DNA from: Terrisporobacter sp.
Lineage (GTDB): Bacteria; Bacillota_A; Clostridia; Peptostreptococcales; Peptostreptococcaceae
Assembly (NCBI GenBank): GCA_029851945.1
Contig: JARKUZ010000067.1
Coordinates: 75,058-139,057 of the forward strand
Direction: 5' to 3'
Length of the DNA: 64,000 nucleotides
Shown here: positions 45,630 through 54,015 of the stretch, one piece after another
Layout of the letters: each line of letters opens with the position of its first letter
Numbering within the stretch: position 1 is the stretch's first letter
Program-made: the position numbers and the translations under genes
Notes under the pieces: generated by a model
Told to the model about the DNA's origin: nothing
What the model saw: the letters and a program-made list of their open reading frames with translations, nothing else
The model's database searches: none

Positions 45630-46850
45630 TTAAATTGGAATTACAACATTAACCTTAAAGTTTGTATCATCATAATCAATAACCATAGTTCCTTCATATT
45701 TTTTCAACGTTTTTCTTATATTTTCAAGTCCAAGTCCTTCATGATTTGATTTTGTGCTTTGAATTTTACTATTCTTAATGGTCGGTTTTTCTTTCATTGA
45801 GTTTATAATATTTATAACTATAAAATCATTGAATTTATTAACATGAAATTTAATATAACTATTATCCTCAACCTTTTTTGCAGATTCTATTGAGTTATCC
45901 AAAAGATTTGCAAATATTGTGGTTATATCTATTTCTTTCATAAAATCCAAGTCAATTTCTCCAATTTTACAATCTAAATCTATATTCGCATTTCTTATAA
46001 TTTGAAATTTATCATTTAAAATAATATTTAAGACCCTATTACTTGTATAATACTTTTGATTTAATTCATTAAGCATGAGATGTATGTCATTTGTATATTC
46101 TTTGGCTTTTTCAGCATCTTTTATTTCATAAAGTCTTTCTATAGATTGCAAATGGTTTCTAATATCATGAATTAATTTTCTTGATTCTTTATATTTATTT
46201 TCTAAGTTATCATAGTACTTATGCTGTAACTCACTTTGTTGATGATATAGATTAACTTCATTTTGTAATATATTATTTTTTGATATTGCATCAAATATAT
46301 GAGTTACATAAATATTTAAAATCAGAACCAATATAATATTTATTACTAATAATATAGATTCTTGAAGTCCTGTGTATATTTGTAATACTGAAACTAAAGT
46401 TATTATATATATAACACTAAAAGTAGGTATAACTAAAAAACTTAAACTTTGTTTTTTGCTTATATATTTACCTTTTCTTCTATTTATGAAATTGGTGAAT
46501 AGTTTAATATAAACATATTCTATCATTCTAATTATAAATATCATTGCTATTTGCAAATAAGCCATGCTCGTAAAATAAACTTCATTCATCATAACAATAG
46601 TAGGTATCATCCAAGCTAACAGTAAGTCTATAAATAAAAAACAAATTGAAAATACACAGTAATATAGTAAGTAAACTTTAGAATCATTGTATAAGAAGTG
46701 GCCAATAATTAATATTCCACTAGTAAATCCAATTATATTTATTAATAAACTTCCTGACATAGCTGTTAAAAATAGTACTATATTAAAAACTATAAATGCT
46801 ATTATATAAGCAATTTTAGTTCTATATATATTTCTATCTATTTTTTTCAA
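45630..46850 (-). CDS. AgrC-like GHKL histidine kinase (start probably further upstream)
   Basis: At least 406 residues: an N-terminal multi-helix membrane sensor (about six helices, residues 10-190), then a coiled coil and the kinase. RKLIHDIRNHLQSI near residues 223-236 holds the phospho-histidine. NLLDNSIESAKK near residues 316-327 is the N-box, and EGLGLENIRKTLKKYEG near residues 376-392 the G-box. The listed TTG start has no ribosome site. The frame stays open upstream, and from 46934 would add a further membrane helix next to GGGGG. That start codon would be ATA, as discussed in findings. Confidence 0.9.
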   Translation of the reverse strand: MKKIDRNIYRTKIAYIIAFIVFNIVLFLTAMSGSLLINIIGFTSGILIIGHFLYNDSKVYLLYYCVFSICFLFIDLLLAWMIPTIVMMNEVYFTSMAYLQIAMIFIIRMIEYVYIKLFTNFINRRKGKYISKKQSLSFLVIPTFSVIYIITLVSVLQIYTGLQESILLVINIILVLILNIYVTHIFDAISKNNILQNEVNLYHQQSELQHKYYDNLENKYKESRKLIHDIRNHLQSIERLYEIKDAEKAKEYTNDIHLMLNELNQKYYTSNRVLNIILNDKFQIIRNANIDLDCKIGEIDLDFMKEIDITTIFANLLDNSIESAKKVEDNSYIKFHVNKFNDFIVINIINSMKEKPTIKNSKIQSTKSNHEGLGLENIRKTLKKYEGTMVIDYDDTNFKVNVVIPI

Positions 46851-46939
46851 AAACTCAAAACAAGTATAAATTATAAATGCACTCCCTATTATGGGTAATA
46901 TTAAAAATGCAACTACATTAATATAATTATTTATAACCC

Positions 46940-47656
46940 TTACCCCCTTATCTGTTTCTCAATATGATTACTAAGATAAATATTAAGAGAATTTCTAAAT
47001 TCTGTTGATTTCTTTTGCGATAAAGGTATTATACTTCCGTTCATCATATAAATGTCATATCCTTTTATGGATTTTACATTATATAAATTTACAACAAAAC
47101 TTTTATGAGGCATTTCGAATCCATGTTCTTTCATCTTAGTGCTTATATCTGAAATTTTTTCTTTAAGTATGTATGTTTTATCATAAGTTTTCATCAATAC
47201 TTTTCTAGATTCATATTCAAAGTAATATATTTTATTTAAATCTACTCTAACTAATCCTTCATTTGTAATAAACTCCATCAAATATTCTTTATCTTCTTTT
47301 ATATAAGAAAGTACTTCATCCAGTTGTTCATGTAAGTCTTTTTCTTTAATAGGTTTAACTAAATAAGCAAAAGCATGAACACTAAAAGCTGAATATGTGT
47401 AGTCAGTATAATTAGTTATGTAAATTATTTTTACTTGCTTATCATATGTCCTTATTCTTTTTGCAGTTTCTATACCATTAATTCCATTCATATCTATATC
47501 TAAAAATATAATGTCAAATTTATTATTACTTTCAATTAGCTCTTCTCCACTTTTATATACATATATATAAAAATCTTTTATTTTATAATTTTCTATTAAT
47601 TTTTTGGTGTGATTAAGAGTTATCAACTCATCATCACATATAGCTATTTTAATCAT
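46940..47656 (-). CDS. LytTR-family response regulator (AgrA-like)
   Basis: A 238-residue regulator. The receiver domain (residues 1-120) has D8/D9 (CDDEL), the phosphoacceptor in DIIFLDIDMNG near residue 54, and K103 in VKPIKEKD. A LytTR DNA-binding domain (residues about 137-235) contains YYFEYESRKVLM near residue 143 and FVVNLYNVKSI near residue 205. This combination with a GHKL kinase is the AgrC/AgrA type that answers a peptide signal. First gene of the five-gene operon, behind a good promoter. Confidence 0.93.
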   Translation of the reverse strand: MIKIAICDDELITLNHTKKLIENYKIKDFYIYVYKSGEELIESNNKFDIIFLDIDMNGINGIETAKRIRTYDKQVKIIYITNYTDYTYSAFSVHAFAYLVKPIKEKDLHEQLDEVLSYIKEDKEYLMEFITNEGLVRVDLNKIYYFEYESRKVLMKTYDKTYILKEKISDISTKMKEHGFEMPHKSFVVNLYNVKSIKGYDIYMMNGSIIPLSQKKSTEFRNSLNIYLSNHIEKQIRG

Positions 47657-47691
47657 TGGCCAATTCCTCTTTCCTCATCTTACTTGTTTAA

Positions 47692-47721
47692 AGTATAAAC
47701 TAATAAATAATTATATTTCAA
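47692..47721 (-). promoter_or_regulatory. Sigma-A promoter of the two-component operon
   Basis: Minus-strand TTGAAA (47716-47721) and TATACT (47692-47697) are 18 bases apart, about 36 bases before the response regulator start. No LytTR direct-repeat site was recognised nearby. Confidence 0.65.
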
Positions 47722-47760
47722 TAGATGTGCATAAGGTATATTTTTATACATAAGTTACAG

Positions 47761-47797
47761 AAAAAAAGTAAGTGAAATAAATCACTTACTTTTTTTA
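47761..47797. terminator. Intrinsic terminator after the copper-chaperone-like gene
   Basis: A 15-bp stem (47761-47775 with 47782-47796), 6-base loop and A7/T7 tails. It separates the HMA gene from the two-component operon. Confidence 0.85.
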
Positions 47798-47805
47798 TTA
47801 TTTCT

Positions 47806-48018
47806 TTATATAACACTTACTAAACTAAATCCTAAATCTTCGATTATAGCTTTAACTTCATCCATACTTGCTTCTTCACCCATATCGATTACTGCATATT
47901 TGCCTTCTAAGTTAATTTCTAAAACTTTTACTCCTTTTATATCTTCTGTAAGAGCATCTTGTAAATTTCCTACACAATGACTACATTTCATCCCTTCTAT
48001 AGATAATTTCCTTTTCAT
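47806..48018 (-). CDS. HMA-domain heavy-metal-binding protein (CopZ-like)
   Basis: A 70-residue ferredoxin-like HMA protein. The metal-binding motif is GMKCSHC at residues 9-15, and the second half is a shortened HMA fold. Such proteins carry Cu(I) to a P-type ATPase or regulator. No copper ATPase or CsoR-like gene is near, so it is an orphan in this window. It has a GGGAGG ribosome site and stands between a terminator and the peptide-binding lipoprotein gene. Length is normal for CopZ (about 69). Confidence 0.88.
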   Translation of the reverse strand: MKRKLSIEGMKCSHCVGNLQDALTEDIKGVKVLEINLEGKYAVIDMGEEASMDEVKAIIEDLGFSLVSVI

Positions 48019-48042
48019 ATAATTATCCTCCCTTAAAATATT

Positions 48043-49719
48043 TTATTTGTTCATTTGTAAATTTGAAATTCCTTTGTAAGTATCAAAATCATTTGGATAG
48101 ATTTTACCCTCTAATCTTTTATTTGTAACAATAAAATTATCAAGTACACCTAAACTAATGAATGATGCATTATCAACTATATATTTTTGAAGTTGATTAT
48201 ATACTTTTTTAGTTTCATTTTCTGACTTAGTATTTCCTAAAGAGTCAATATATTTTGTTATTTGCTCATCTTTTATATTAGAAGCTTGTATTATACCTCT
48301 AGCATCAGGTATACTGGATAAAGAATATCCTAATATTGCCAAGTCATAATCTTTAGTATTTAATGCTTTTGTCATTTCTTCAGAGTCTAACTCTTCTATA
48401 ACACTTTTTATACCTATATTGTATAAATTTGAACTTAATATATTTGCAAATTTAATTCTTTCACTATTATCTTTGGATACTACTATTTTTAGTTCAACTT
48501 CCTTTAGTATTTCTTTTACTTCTTCTTTACTTAAATCTGTATTTAATTTTCCTTTACTAGAATTATCCTCAATTACGCCATTTAAACCTTTTGATTTTTC
48601 CTTATTTTCATTCGCTTGTTCTTTATCGGATATACCTTGGCTTATGTCTTTAAGTGCTGAACCTAAGTATTCTTTTGCTTTTTCTTTGCTATATTTTAAA
48701 GGTTCTATTTTTTCATCATAGTATTTAGACTTTGTATTTAGAGGAAAATTAGATAAAGTTCCATATCCTACATAAGCCTCTTTTAGGATTTTTTCTCTAT
48801 CTATTGAAGATACAATAGCTTTTCTGAAATCAGTATTATTTAAATATTCATTATCATAATTAAATACAACCATTTCATAATCTCTACCTTCATATTTTGT
48901 AATATTAAACTCTTTTTTATCTTCAAATTTACTTAATTCACCTATGTTTACACTTGCAATATCACTATCTAAAGACATTACCATTTCAGTTTGTGATTCT
49001 TTATCAGGAACTATTTTAACGAATATTGACTTACGATTTTTTGGCAAGTCACCAAAATAATCTTCATTCGCCTCAAGTATCATATATTTTCTATCTACAT
49101 ATTCTTTGATACTATATGGACCATTTCCAACTAAGTTATATTTTTTTTCTAATAATTCACTCGATTTTAAATTAGAAAGTTCATCTCTTGAAACAATAGG
49201 AAATGTTAGCTTATCTATTGCAAAAGGATCACTTTCGCTTAAAATTATAGTAAAGTTTTTATTATCTTTTACATTTATACTTCTAATATTTTTTACTAAG
49301 TCAAAATATGGACTCGTTTCATTTTTTTTAATCAAGTCAACTGTAAAATCAACATCTCTTGATGTTACTTCACTTTTATTATGCCATTTAGCATCTGAAA
49401 CTAAACTAATATCTATACTAAGCCCATCAGAAGATACTTCATATTTTTCAACTAAATTAGGTTCTACATCATAACTTTCATCAACTCCAAATAAGCCATC
49501 ATATAGTAAGTTCATAATGTAGCTTACTGATTTATCAGTATTTAATATAGGATTAATTGTTTTAGGCACTAACATAGTTAAATGAATATAATTAGACTCT
49601 TGAATATTATTTTTAACTCCTTCATTTTCTTTGTTGTCTTCATTGCCTTTACTACAGCCAACAATTGAGAGAACTAGGGTTAAAACCATTGTCAAAAGTT
49701 TTATCTTTCTTTTCTTCAT
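48043..49719 (-). CDS. Peptide ABC transporter substrate-binding lipoprotein (SBP_bac_5)
   Basis: A 558-residue lipoprotein with signal peptide ending in LSIVGC near residues 17-22. It belongs to family 5 (OppA/DppA-type) binding proteins, with LTMLVPKTINPILNTDKSV near residue 48 and NKNFTIILSESDPFAIDKL. A lysine/glutamate-rich insert (about residues 365-400) is low complexity and unusual. No permease or ATPase genes are adjacent. The start overlaps the stop of the lytic transglycosylase gene by one base (TAATG). Confidence 0.85.
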   Translation of the reverse strand: MKKRKIKLLTMVLTLVLSIVGCSKGNEDNKENEGVKNNIQESNYIHLTMLVPKTINPILNTDKSVSYIMNLLYDGLFGVDESYDVEPNLVEKYEVSSDGLSIDISLVSDAKWHNKSEVTSRDVDFTVDLIKKNETSPYFDLVKNIRSINVKDNKNFTIILSESDPFAIDKLTFPIVSRDELSNLKSSELLEKKYNLVGNGPYSIKEYVDRKYMILEANEDYFGDLPKNRKSIFVKIVPDKESQTEMVMSLDSDIASVNIGELSKFEDKKEFNITKYEGRDYEMVVFNYDNEYLNNTDFRKAIVSSIDREKILKEAYVGYGTLSNFPLNTKSKYYDEKIEPLKYSKEKAKEYLGSALKDISQGISDKEQANENKEKSKGLNGVIEDNSSKGKLNTDLSKEEVKEILKEVELKIVVSKDNSERIKFANILSSNLYNIGIKSVIEELDSEEMTKALNTKDYDLAILGYSLSSIPDARGIIQASNIKDEQITKYIDSLGNTKSENETKKVYNQLQKYIVDNASFISLGVLDNFIVTNKRLEGKIYPNDFDTYKGISNLQMNK

Positions 49720-50276
49720 TAGTTCCTTCCTTCCTTGCCATATAACTTATTATATTGTACATGATATTTTTTTACTTTGTCTAAATAACGATCTGTCTCT
49801 GGAAAAGGTATTGTATGTATATTTTCACCATCATGGCTATATTCTTTATCCGATAACCATTTTTTCACATTTCCAGATCCACCATTATAAGACATTATTA
49901 CTAATTCTGTATCTCCAAACTCTCTATATAATCTGTTAAGATACCAACATCCTATCCTTATATTTGTTTCCGGATCATAAATATCAATATCTTCACTTAA
50001 TTCTAATTCTTCTATTGCCCAATCTCTAGTTATATCGGCTATTTGCATAAGGCCCTTTGCTCCTCTGCGAGATATAGCCTTCTCATCAAATTTACTTTCT
50101 GCTTTCATAATACTATACACTAGATTTTCATCTAAATTATACTCTTTAGCATATTGTTGTACATATATAGAGTATTTTCTAGGATATAAGAATTCGTATA
50201 TCTTATCCTTTTCAATATATAGTGCACTACCTAAGATTATAATAACAGATAAGATTATAATGCTCTTTTTATTCAC
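49719..50276 (-). CDS. Lytic transglycosylase, SLT-domain, membrane-anchored
   Basis: A 185-residue protein with an N-terminal membrane helix (residues about 5-22) and a Slt70-like domain. The catalytic glutamate lies in IMKAESKFDEKAIS near residues 55-68. RRGAKGLMQIADITRDWA near residues 70-87 and VIMSYNGGSGNVKKWL near residues 128-143 are the remaining family motifs. It cleaves glycan strands to anhydromuropeptides. It is between coaE and the peptide-binding lipoprotein; overlap with coaE is 8 bases. Confidence 0.92.
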   Translation of the reverse strand: MNKKSIIILSVIIILGSALYIEKDKIYEFLYPRKYSIYVQQYAKEYNLDENLVYSIMKAESKFDEKAISRRGAKGLMQIADITRDWAIEELELSEDIDIYDPETNIRIGCWYLNRLYREFGDTELVIMSYNGGSGNVKKWLSDKEYSHDGENIHTIPFPETDRYLDKVKKYHVQYNKLYGKEGRN

Positions 50277-50871
50277 TACAATTCTCCTTTATATAATTCA
50301 TAAATATAGAAGCTTTTTCTTTCAATTCGTCAAATGTACCTGTATTATCTATTATATAATCTGCGTATTTTTCTTTTTCCGATTGACTCATTTGAGATTT
50401 AATTCTACTTATTGCTTCTTCTCGTGTACAATTATCTCTATTTTTTATTCTTTCTATTTGAACCTCTTCATCACATGTAACTAAAAGCAGCTTATCAATA
50501 TGCTTTAAATAATCTGATTCTATAAGCAAAGCTGCATCTAGAACTATAATTTTTTTATTTTCAGTTCTTAAATTTTCAATTTCATTTAATATTTTTTTTC
50601 TTATTGCAGGATGAGTTAAATTATTTAGTTTAACTAATTCTTTATCATCATTAAAAACAATACTTCCTAATGCTTTTCTATTTAGTGTGTTATCTTCATT
50701 TTTTATAGTTGGACCAAAAGTTTCAAATACTTTATTTAGTAACTCTTTATCTTCAAATATTTGTCTTGCAACTATATCTGCATCAACTATATCTATTCCT
50801 TCTTGAATAAATATAGCTGATAAACTACTTTTTCCACAACCAATATTCCCTGTTAAACCTATAATAATCAT
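50269..50871 (-). CDS. coaE: Dephospho-CoA kinase
   Basis: A 200-residue kinase making the last step of coenzyme A synthesis (dephospho-CoA + ATP). The P-loop GLTGNIGCGKSS is at residues 5-16. VDADIVARQIF near residues 32-42 holds the conserved Asp (DAD), and LNRKALGSIVF near residues 63-73 and HPAIRKKI near residue 86 bind substrates. It is 8 bases downstream of polA, a common Firmicute order. Confidence 0.97.
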   Translation of the reverse strand: MIIIGLTGNIGCGKSSLSAIFIQEGIDIVDADIVARQIFEDKELLNKVFETFGPTIKNEDNTLNRKALGSIVFNDDKELVKLNNLTHPAIRKKILNEIENLRTENKKIIVLDAALLIESDYLKHIDKLLLVTCDEEVQIERIKNRDNCTREEAISRIKSQMSQSEKEKYADYIIDNTGTFDELKEKASIFMNYIKENCSE

Positions 50872-50879
50872 AAAGACAC

Positions 50880-53525
50880 CTACTTTGTTTCAAACCATGA
50901 AGTTCCAATATTCAAATCTACGTCTAAATGAACATGTAGATTTACAGCTGATTCCATTTCTTCTCTTACTATTATAGATACTTTTTCTAACTCTTCTTCG
51001 ACAGCTTCAACTATAAGTTCATCGTGTACTTGTAATATTAATTTAGATTTTAAGTTCTCATCTTTTAATCTGGTATAAACATTAACCATCGCTATTTTTA
51101 TTATATCTGCTGCACTTCCTTGGATTGGAGCATTCATAGCAAATCTTTCACCTTGTTTTCTAACCATAAAATTACTTGAGTTTATCTCTGGAATATATCT
51201 TCTTCTATTAAATATAGTTAAAACATATCCTTTTTCTTTTCCTTCACTTATTGCTGAGTCCATAACATCTTTTATCTTGCTATAATTTTCAAAATAACTA
51301 TCTATGTAAGCTTTAGCTTTTGCCACTGGTATATTTAAATCTTGAGAAAGACCAAAATCAGTTTTCCCATATACTATACCAAAGTTTATAGCTTTTGCTT
51401 CACTTCTTTGTAAACTAGTTACTTCATTTATGTCAACACCAAATATTTGTGATGCAGTTTTAGCGTGTATATCTTCATCATTTTGGAATGCTTCTATCAT
51501 ATGCTCATCTTCACTCATATGAGCTAACACCCTAAGCTCAACTTGAGAGTAGTCCGCATCTACTAATTTACAGTTATCATCTGCTATGAAAACTTTTCTT
51601 ATTTCTCTACCCATTTCAGTTTTAACAGGTATGTTTTGTAAGTTAGGTTCAGTAGAAGATATTCTTCCTGTAGTTGTTATAGTCTGATTAAATGAAGAAT
51701 GTATTCTTCCACTTATAGGATTTATTATTCCAACTAGACCTTCAACGTAAGTTGAGTTTAGCTTAACAATTTGTCTATATTCAGTAATTTTATCAATTAT
51801 TTCATGTTTATCTCTAAGTTTCTCTAATACATCTGCATTAGTTGAATATCCAGTTTTAGTTTTCTTTACAACTGGTAATTCTAATTTTTCAAATAAAATT
51901 ACACCTAATTGTTTTGGAGAATTTATATTGAATTTTTCTCCAGCTAATTCAAATATCTCTTCTTCAAGCTTAGTTATTATTCCTTTAAACTTTTCCCCTA
52001 ACTCATTTAATTGGTTTCTGTCAACTTTCATCCCTTCATACTCCATAGAGCCTAATACTTCAACTAATGGCATTTCCACATCATAGAATAGGTATTCCAT
52101 ATCCATATGTTTAACTGTTTTTTCCATCATAGCACTTGCAGAATATACTACATTTAATATTGTAGCAAAGTAAGTTGAAAGTTCCTCCAAGTCTAAGTCT
52201 TGGAACTTTTTAGCCTTAGCACCTTTTCCAAGTAAATCCTCTTCTGATTTTACTTTTCTAGTTAAGTACTTCATTGCTATGGCACTACATTCATAAGAAG
52301 TTGATGATTTAGAATCTATTAGATATTCAGCTATTGTTATATCAAAATAAATATTTTTTATTTCAACACCATATGGTTTGAAAGCTAAGTAATCATCCTT
52401 TAAATTGTAACCTATTTTCTTAATTTCTTCATTGGAAATTATATCTTTTATTAAATCTAATTCATCTTCTTTGATATAGTAGATATCATCTCCATTTGCA
52501 GTTATAAAAACATAAAGTATTTTTTTATCTAATATATTACCAACTCTGCTAACTGTTTTTATGTAAAGTTTTTTATTATTTTCTACTTCTTTTTTAAATT
52601 CTTCTATATTATCTAAATGCTTAATATTTAAAGCTACCTCTTCTTCAGTAGATCCGTCTCCATCCATATCCATAACTTGTTTTATTAATGTATTAAATCC
52701 AAATCTCTTAAATTCTTCTATAACCTTACTTCTATCGTAATCTCCATAAGATAATTCATCTAGATTTATTTCTATAGGAACATCTCTTATTATAGTAGCA
52801 AGCTTTTTACTAAATACAGCTTGTTCTTTATTTTCTTCTATTTTTTTCTTAACACTGCCTTTTAACTTATCTGTATTTTCTATTAAGTTTTCTATTGAAG
52901 AAAATTCTTTTATAAGTTTTATTCCTGTTTTTTCTCCTATACCGGGAACCCCTGGTATATTATCTGATTTATCTCCCATTAATCCTTTTAGATCTATAAA
53001 TTGAGTAGGAGTCATTTCATATCTTTCTATAACTGAATCATAGTTATATTCTTCAACTTCTCCCACACCTTTTTTAGTAATTAATGTAGTTGTTTTATTT
53101 GAAGCAAGCTGAATAGCATCTTTATCTCCAGTAACTATGTAAACTGTATAATCATTATCTTCTCCCATTTTAGATACTGTACCTATTAAGTCATCTGCCT
53201 CATATCCTGCCATTTCCATTCTATGTATATTGAAAACATCTAATAGTTCTTTTAACGGCTCTAATTGTTGTCTTAATTCATCTGGCATTTTCTTTCTTCC
53301 AGCTTTATAGTCAGCAAATTCTTGATGCCTAAATGTAGGCGCTTTTTTATCGAAAGCAACACTTATATGTGTTGGCTTATAATCATCTATTATTTTAAAT
53401 AACATTCTTGTAAAACCATATATAGCATTTGTTTTTAATCCTTCACTATTACTCATATCTGGTAATGCATAAAATGCTCTATTTATAATTGAATTTCCAT
53501 CTATAATTATTAATCTTTTATTCAA
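50880..53525 (-). CDS. polA: DNA polymerase I
   Basis: An 881-residue Pol I if translation begins at TTG 53525. There an AGGAG site lies 8 bases upstream and the sequence NKRLIIIDGNS matches the family's start. Domains are a 5'-3' exonuclease (residues 1-290, IDGNSIINRAFYALP and the GDKSDNIPG loop), a 3'-5' exonuclease-like part that lacks the first acidic motif (no DTET), and the polymerase (TGRISSTEPNLQNIP, DYSQVELRVLAH, QVHDEL). The proofreading part is therefore probably inactive, as in B. subtilis. It fills gaps in repair and replaces Okazaki primers. Confidence 0.96.
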   Translation of the reverse strand: MNKRLIIIDGNSIINRAFYALPDMSNSEGLKTNAIYGFTRMLFKIIDDYKPTHISVAFDKKAPTFRHQEFADYKAGRKKMPDELRQQLEPLKELLDVFNIHRMEMAGYEADDLIGTVSKMGEDNDYTVYIVTGDKDAIQLASNKTTTLITKKGVGEVEEYNYDSVIERYEMTPTQFIDLKGLMGDKSDNIPGVPGIGEKTGIKLIKEFSSIENLIENTDKLKGSVKKKIEENKEQAVFSKKLATIIRDVPIEINLDELSYGDYDRSKVIEEFKRFGFNTLIKQVMDMDGDGSTEEEVALNIKHLDNIEEFKKEVENNKKLYIKTVSRVGNILDKKILYVFITANGDDIYYIKEDELDLIKDIISNEEIKKIGYNLKDDYLAFKPYGVEIKNIYFDITIAEYLIDSKSSTSYECSAIAMKYLTRKVKSEEDLLGKGAKAKKFQDLDLEELSTYFATILNVVYSASAMMEKTVKHMDMEYLFYDVEMPLVEVLGSMEYEGMKVDRNQLNELGEKFKGIITKLEEEIFELAGEKFNINSPKQLGVILFEKLELPVVKKTKTGYSTNADVLEKLRDKHEIIDKITEYRQIVKLNSTYVEGLVGIINPISGRIHSSFNQTITTTGRISSTEPNLQNIPVKTEMGREIRKVFIADDNCKLVDADYSQVELRVLAHMSEDEHMIEAFQNDEDIHAKTASQIFGVDINEVTSLQRSEAKAINFGIVYGKTDFGLSQDLNIPVAKAKAYIDSYFENYSKIKDVMDSAISEGKEKGYVLTIFNRRRYIPEINSSNFMVRKQGERFAMNAPIQGSAADIIKIAMVNVYTRLKDENLKSKLILQVHDELIVEAVEEELEKVSIIVREEMESAVNLHVHLDVDLNIGTSWFETK

Positions 53526-53764
53526 GTTTATCACTCCTATAATTTTCAATATTATATAATCATATATACTATTATATACCTATATTTCATTATTTAATAA
53601 TACCATAATAATCAAATTATATTAAGGTGTTTAAAAATGAAAATTATATTTCTTCAAAATAAATATTAATTTTAAATTACTATTTATTATTATATTTAAT
53701 ATATTTTTTAGTTTGGTAACTATCTTAAAATATATTTTATTTATGATTAAATAAATCTATATAC

Positions 53765-53793
53765 TTGCTTTTCTTTTTGTCATTTGTTATAAT
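53765..53793 (+). promoter_or_regulatory. Promoter of tRNA-Leu(CAA)
   Basis: TTGCTT (53765-53770) and TATAAT (53788-53793) are 17 bases apart, 20 bases before the tRNA. The -35 box is a weak match and the -10 box perfect. Confidence 0.55.
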
Positions 53794-53812
53794 TTATTAT
53801 AACTTAAATTAA

Positions 53813-53899
53813 GCCGAATTGCTGGAACTGGTAGACGGGGAGGACTCAAAATCCTTTGCTAGAAATAGCGTGTGGGTTCGATTCCCACATTCGGCACCA
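53813..53899 (+). tRNA. tRNA-Leu (anticodon CAA)
   Basis: A 7-bp acceptor stem GCCGAAT/ATTCGGC and an encoded 3' ACCA. The anticodon arm is GAGGA-CTCAAAA-TCCTT, giving CAA, which reads leucine UUG. A long variable arm (TTTGCTAGAAATAGCGTG) marks a class II tRNA, and the T-loop GGTTCGATTCC is canonical. Length is 87 bases including CCA. It is preceded by a promoter and followed by a terminator. Confidence 0.97.
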
Positions 53900-53914
53900 A
53901 TTTTAAAATTAATA

Positions 53915-53946
53915 AAAAAGACTACTAAGCTTAGTAGTCTTTTTTA
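53915..53946. terminator. Convergent terminator after tRNA-Leu and the SH3-SGNH gene
   Basis: A perfect inverted repeat of about 30 bases centred on AAGCTT with A and T runs on each end. It lies 16 bases past tRNA-Leu and about 70 bases past the minus-strand gene. Confidence 0.85.
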
Positions 53947-54015
53947 TTATCTATTATTTCTATTCTCTTTTTTATAACTTTTTCTTTAAACTATTCAATC
54001 TTATCACTAATTTAA

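Noticed and set aside
48043..49719. Peptide-binding lipoprotein taken as part of a full ABC importer
   Set aside because: No permease or ATPase gene adjoins it. Its operon partners are a lytic transglycosylase, coaE and polA.
53637..53669. A 10-codon frame MKIIFLQNKY with an AAGGTG site upstream of tRNA-Leu
   Set aside because: Too short to support, no terminator or conserved partner, and the surrounding DNA is AT-rich enough for such frames by chance.
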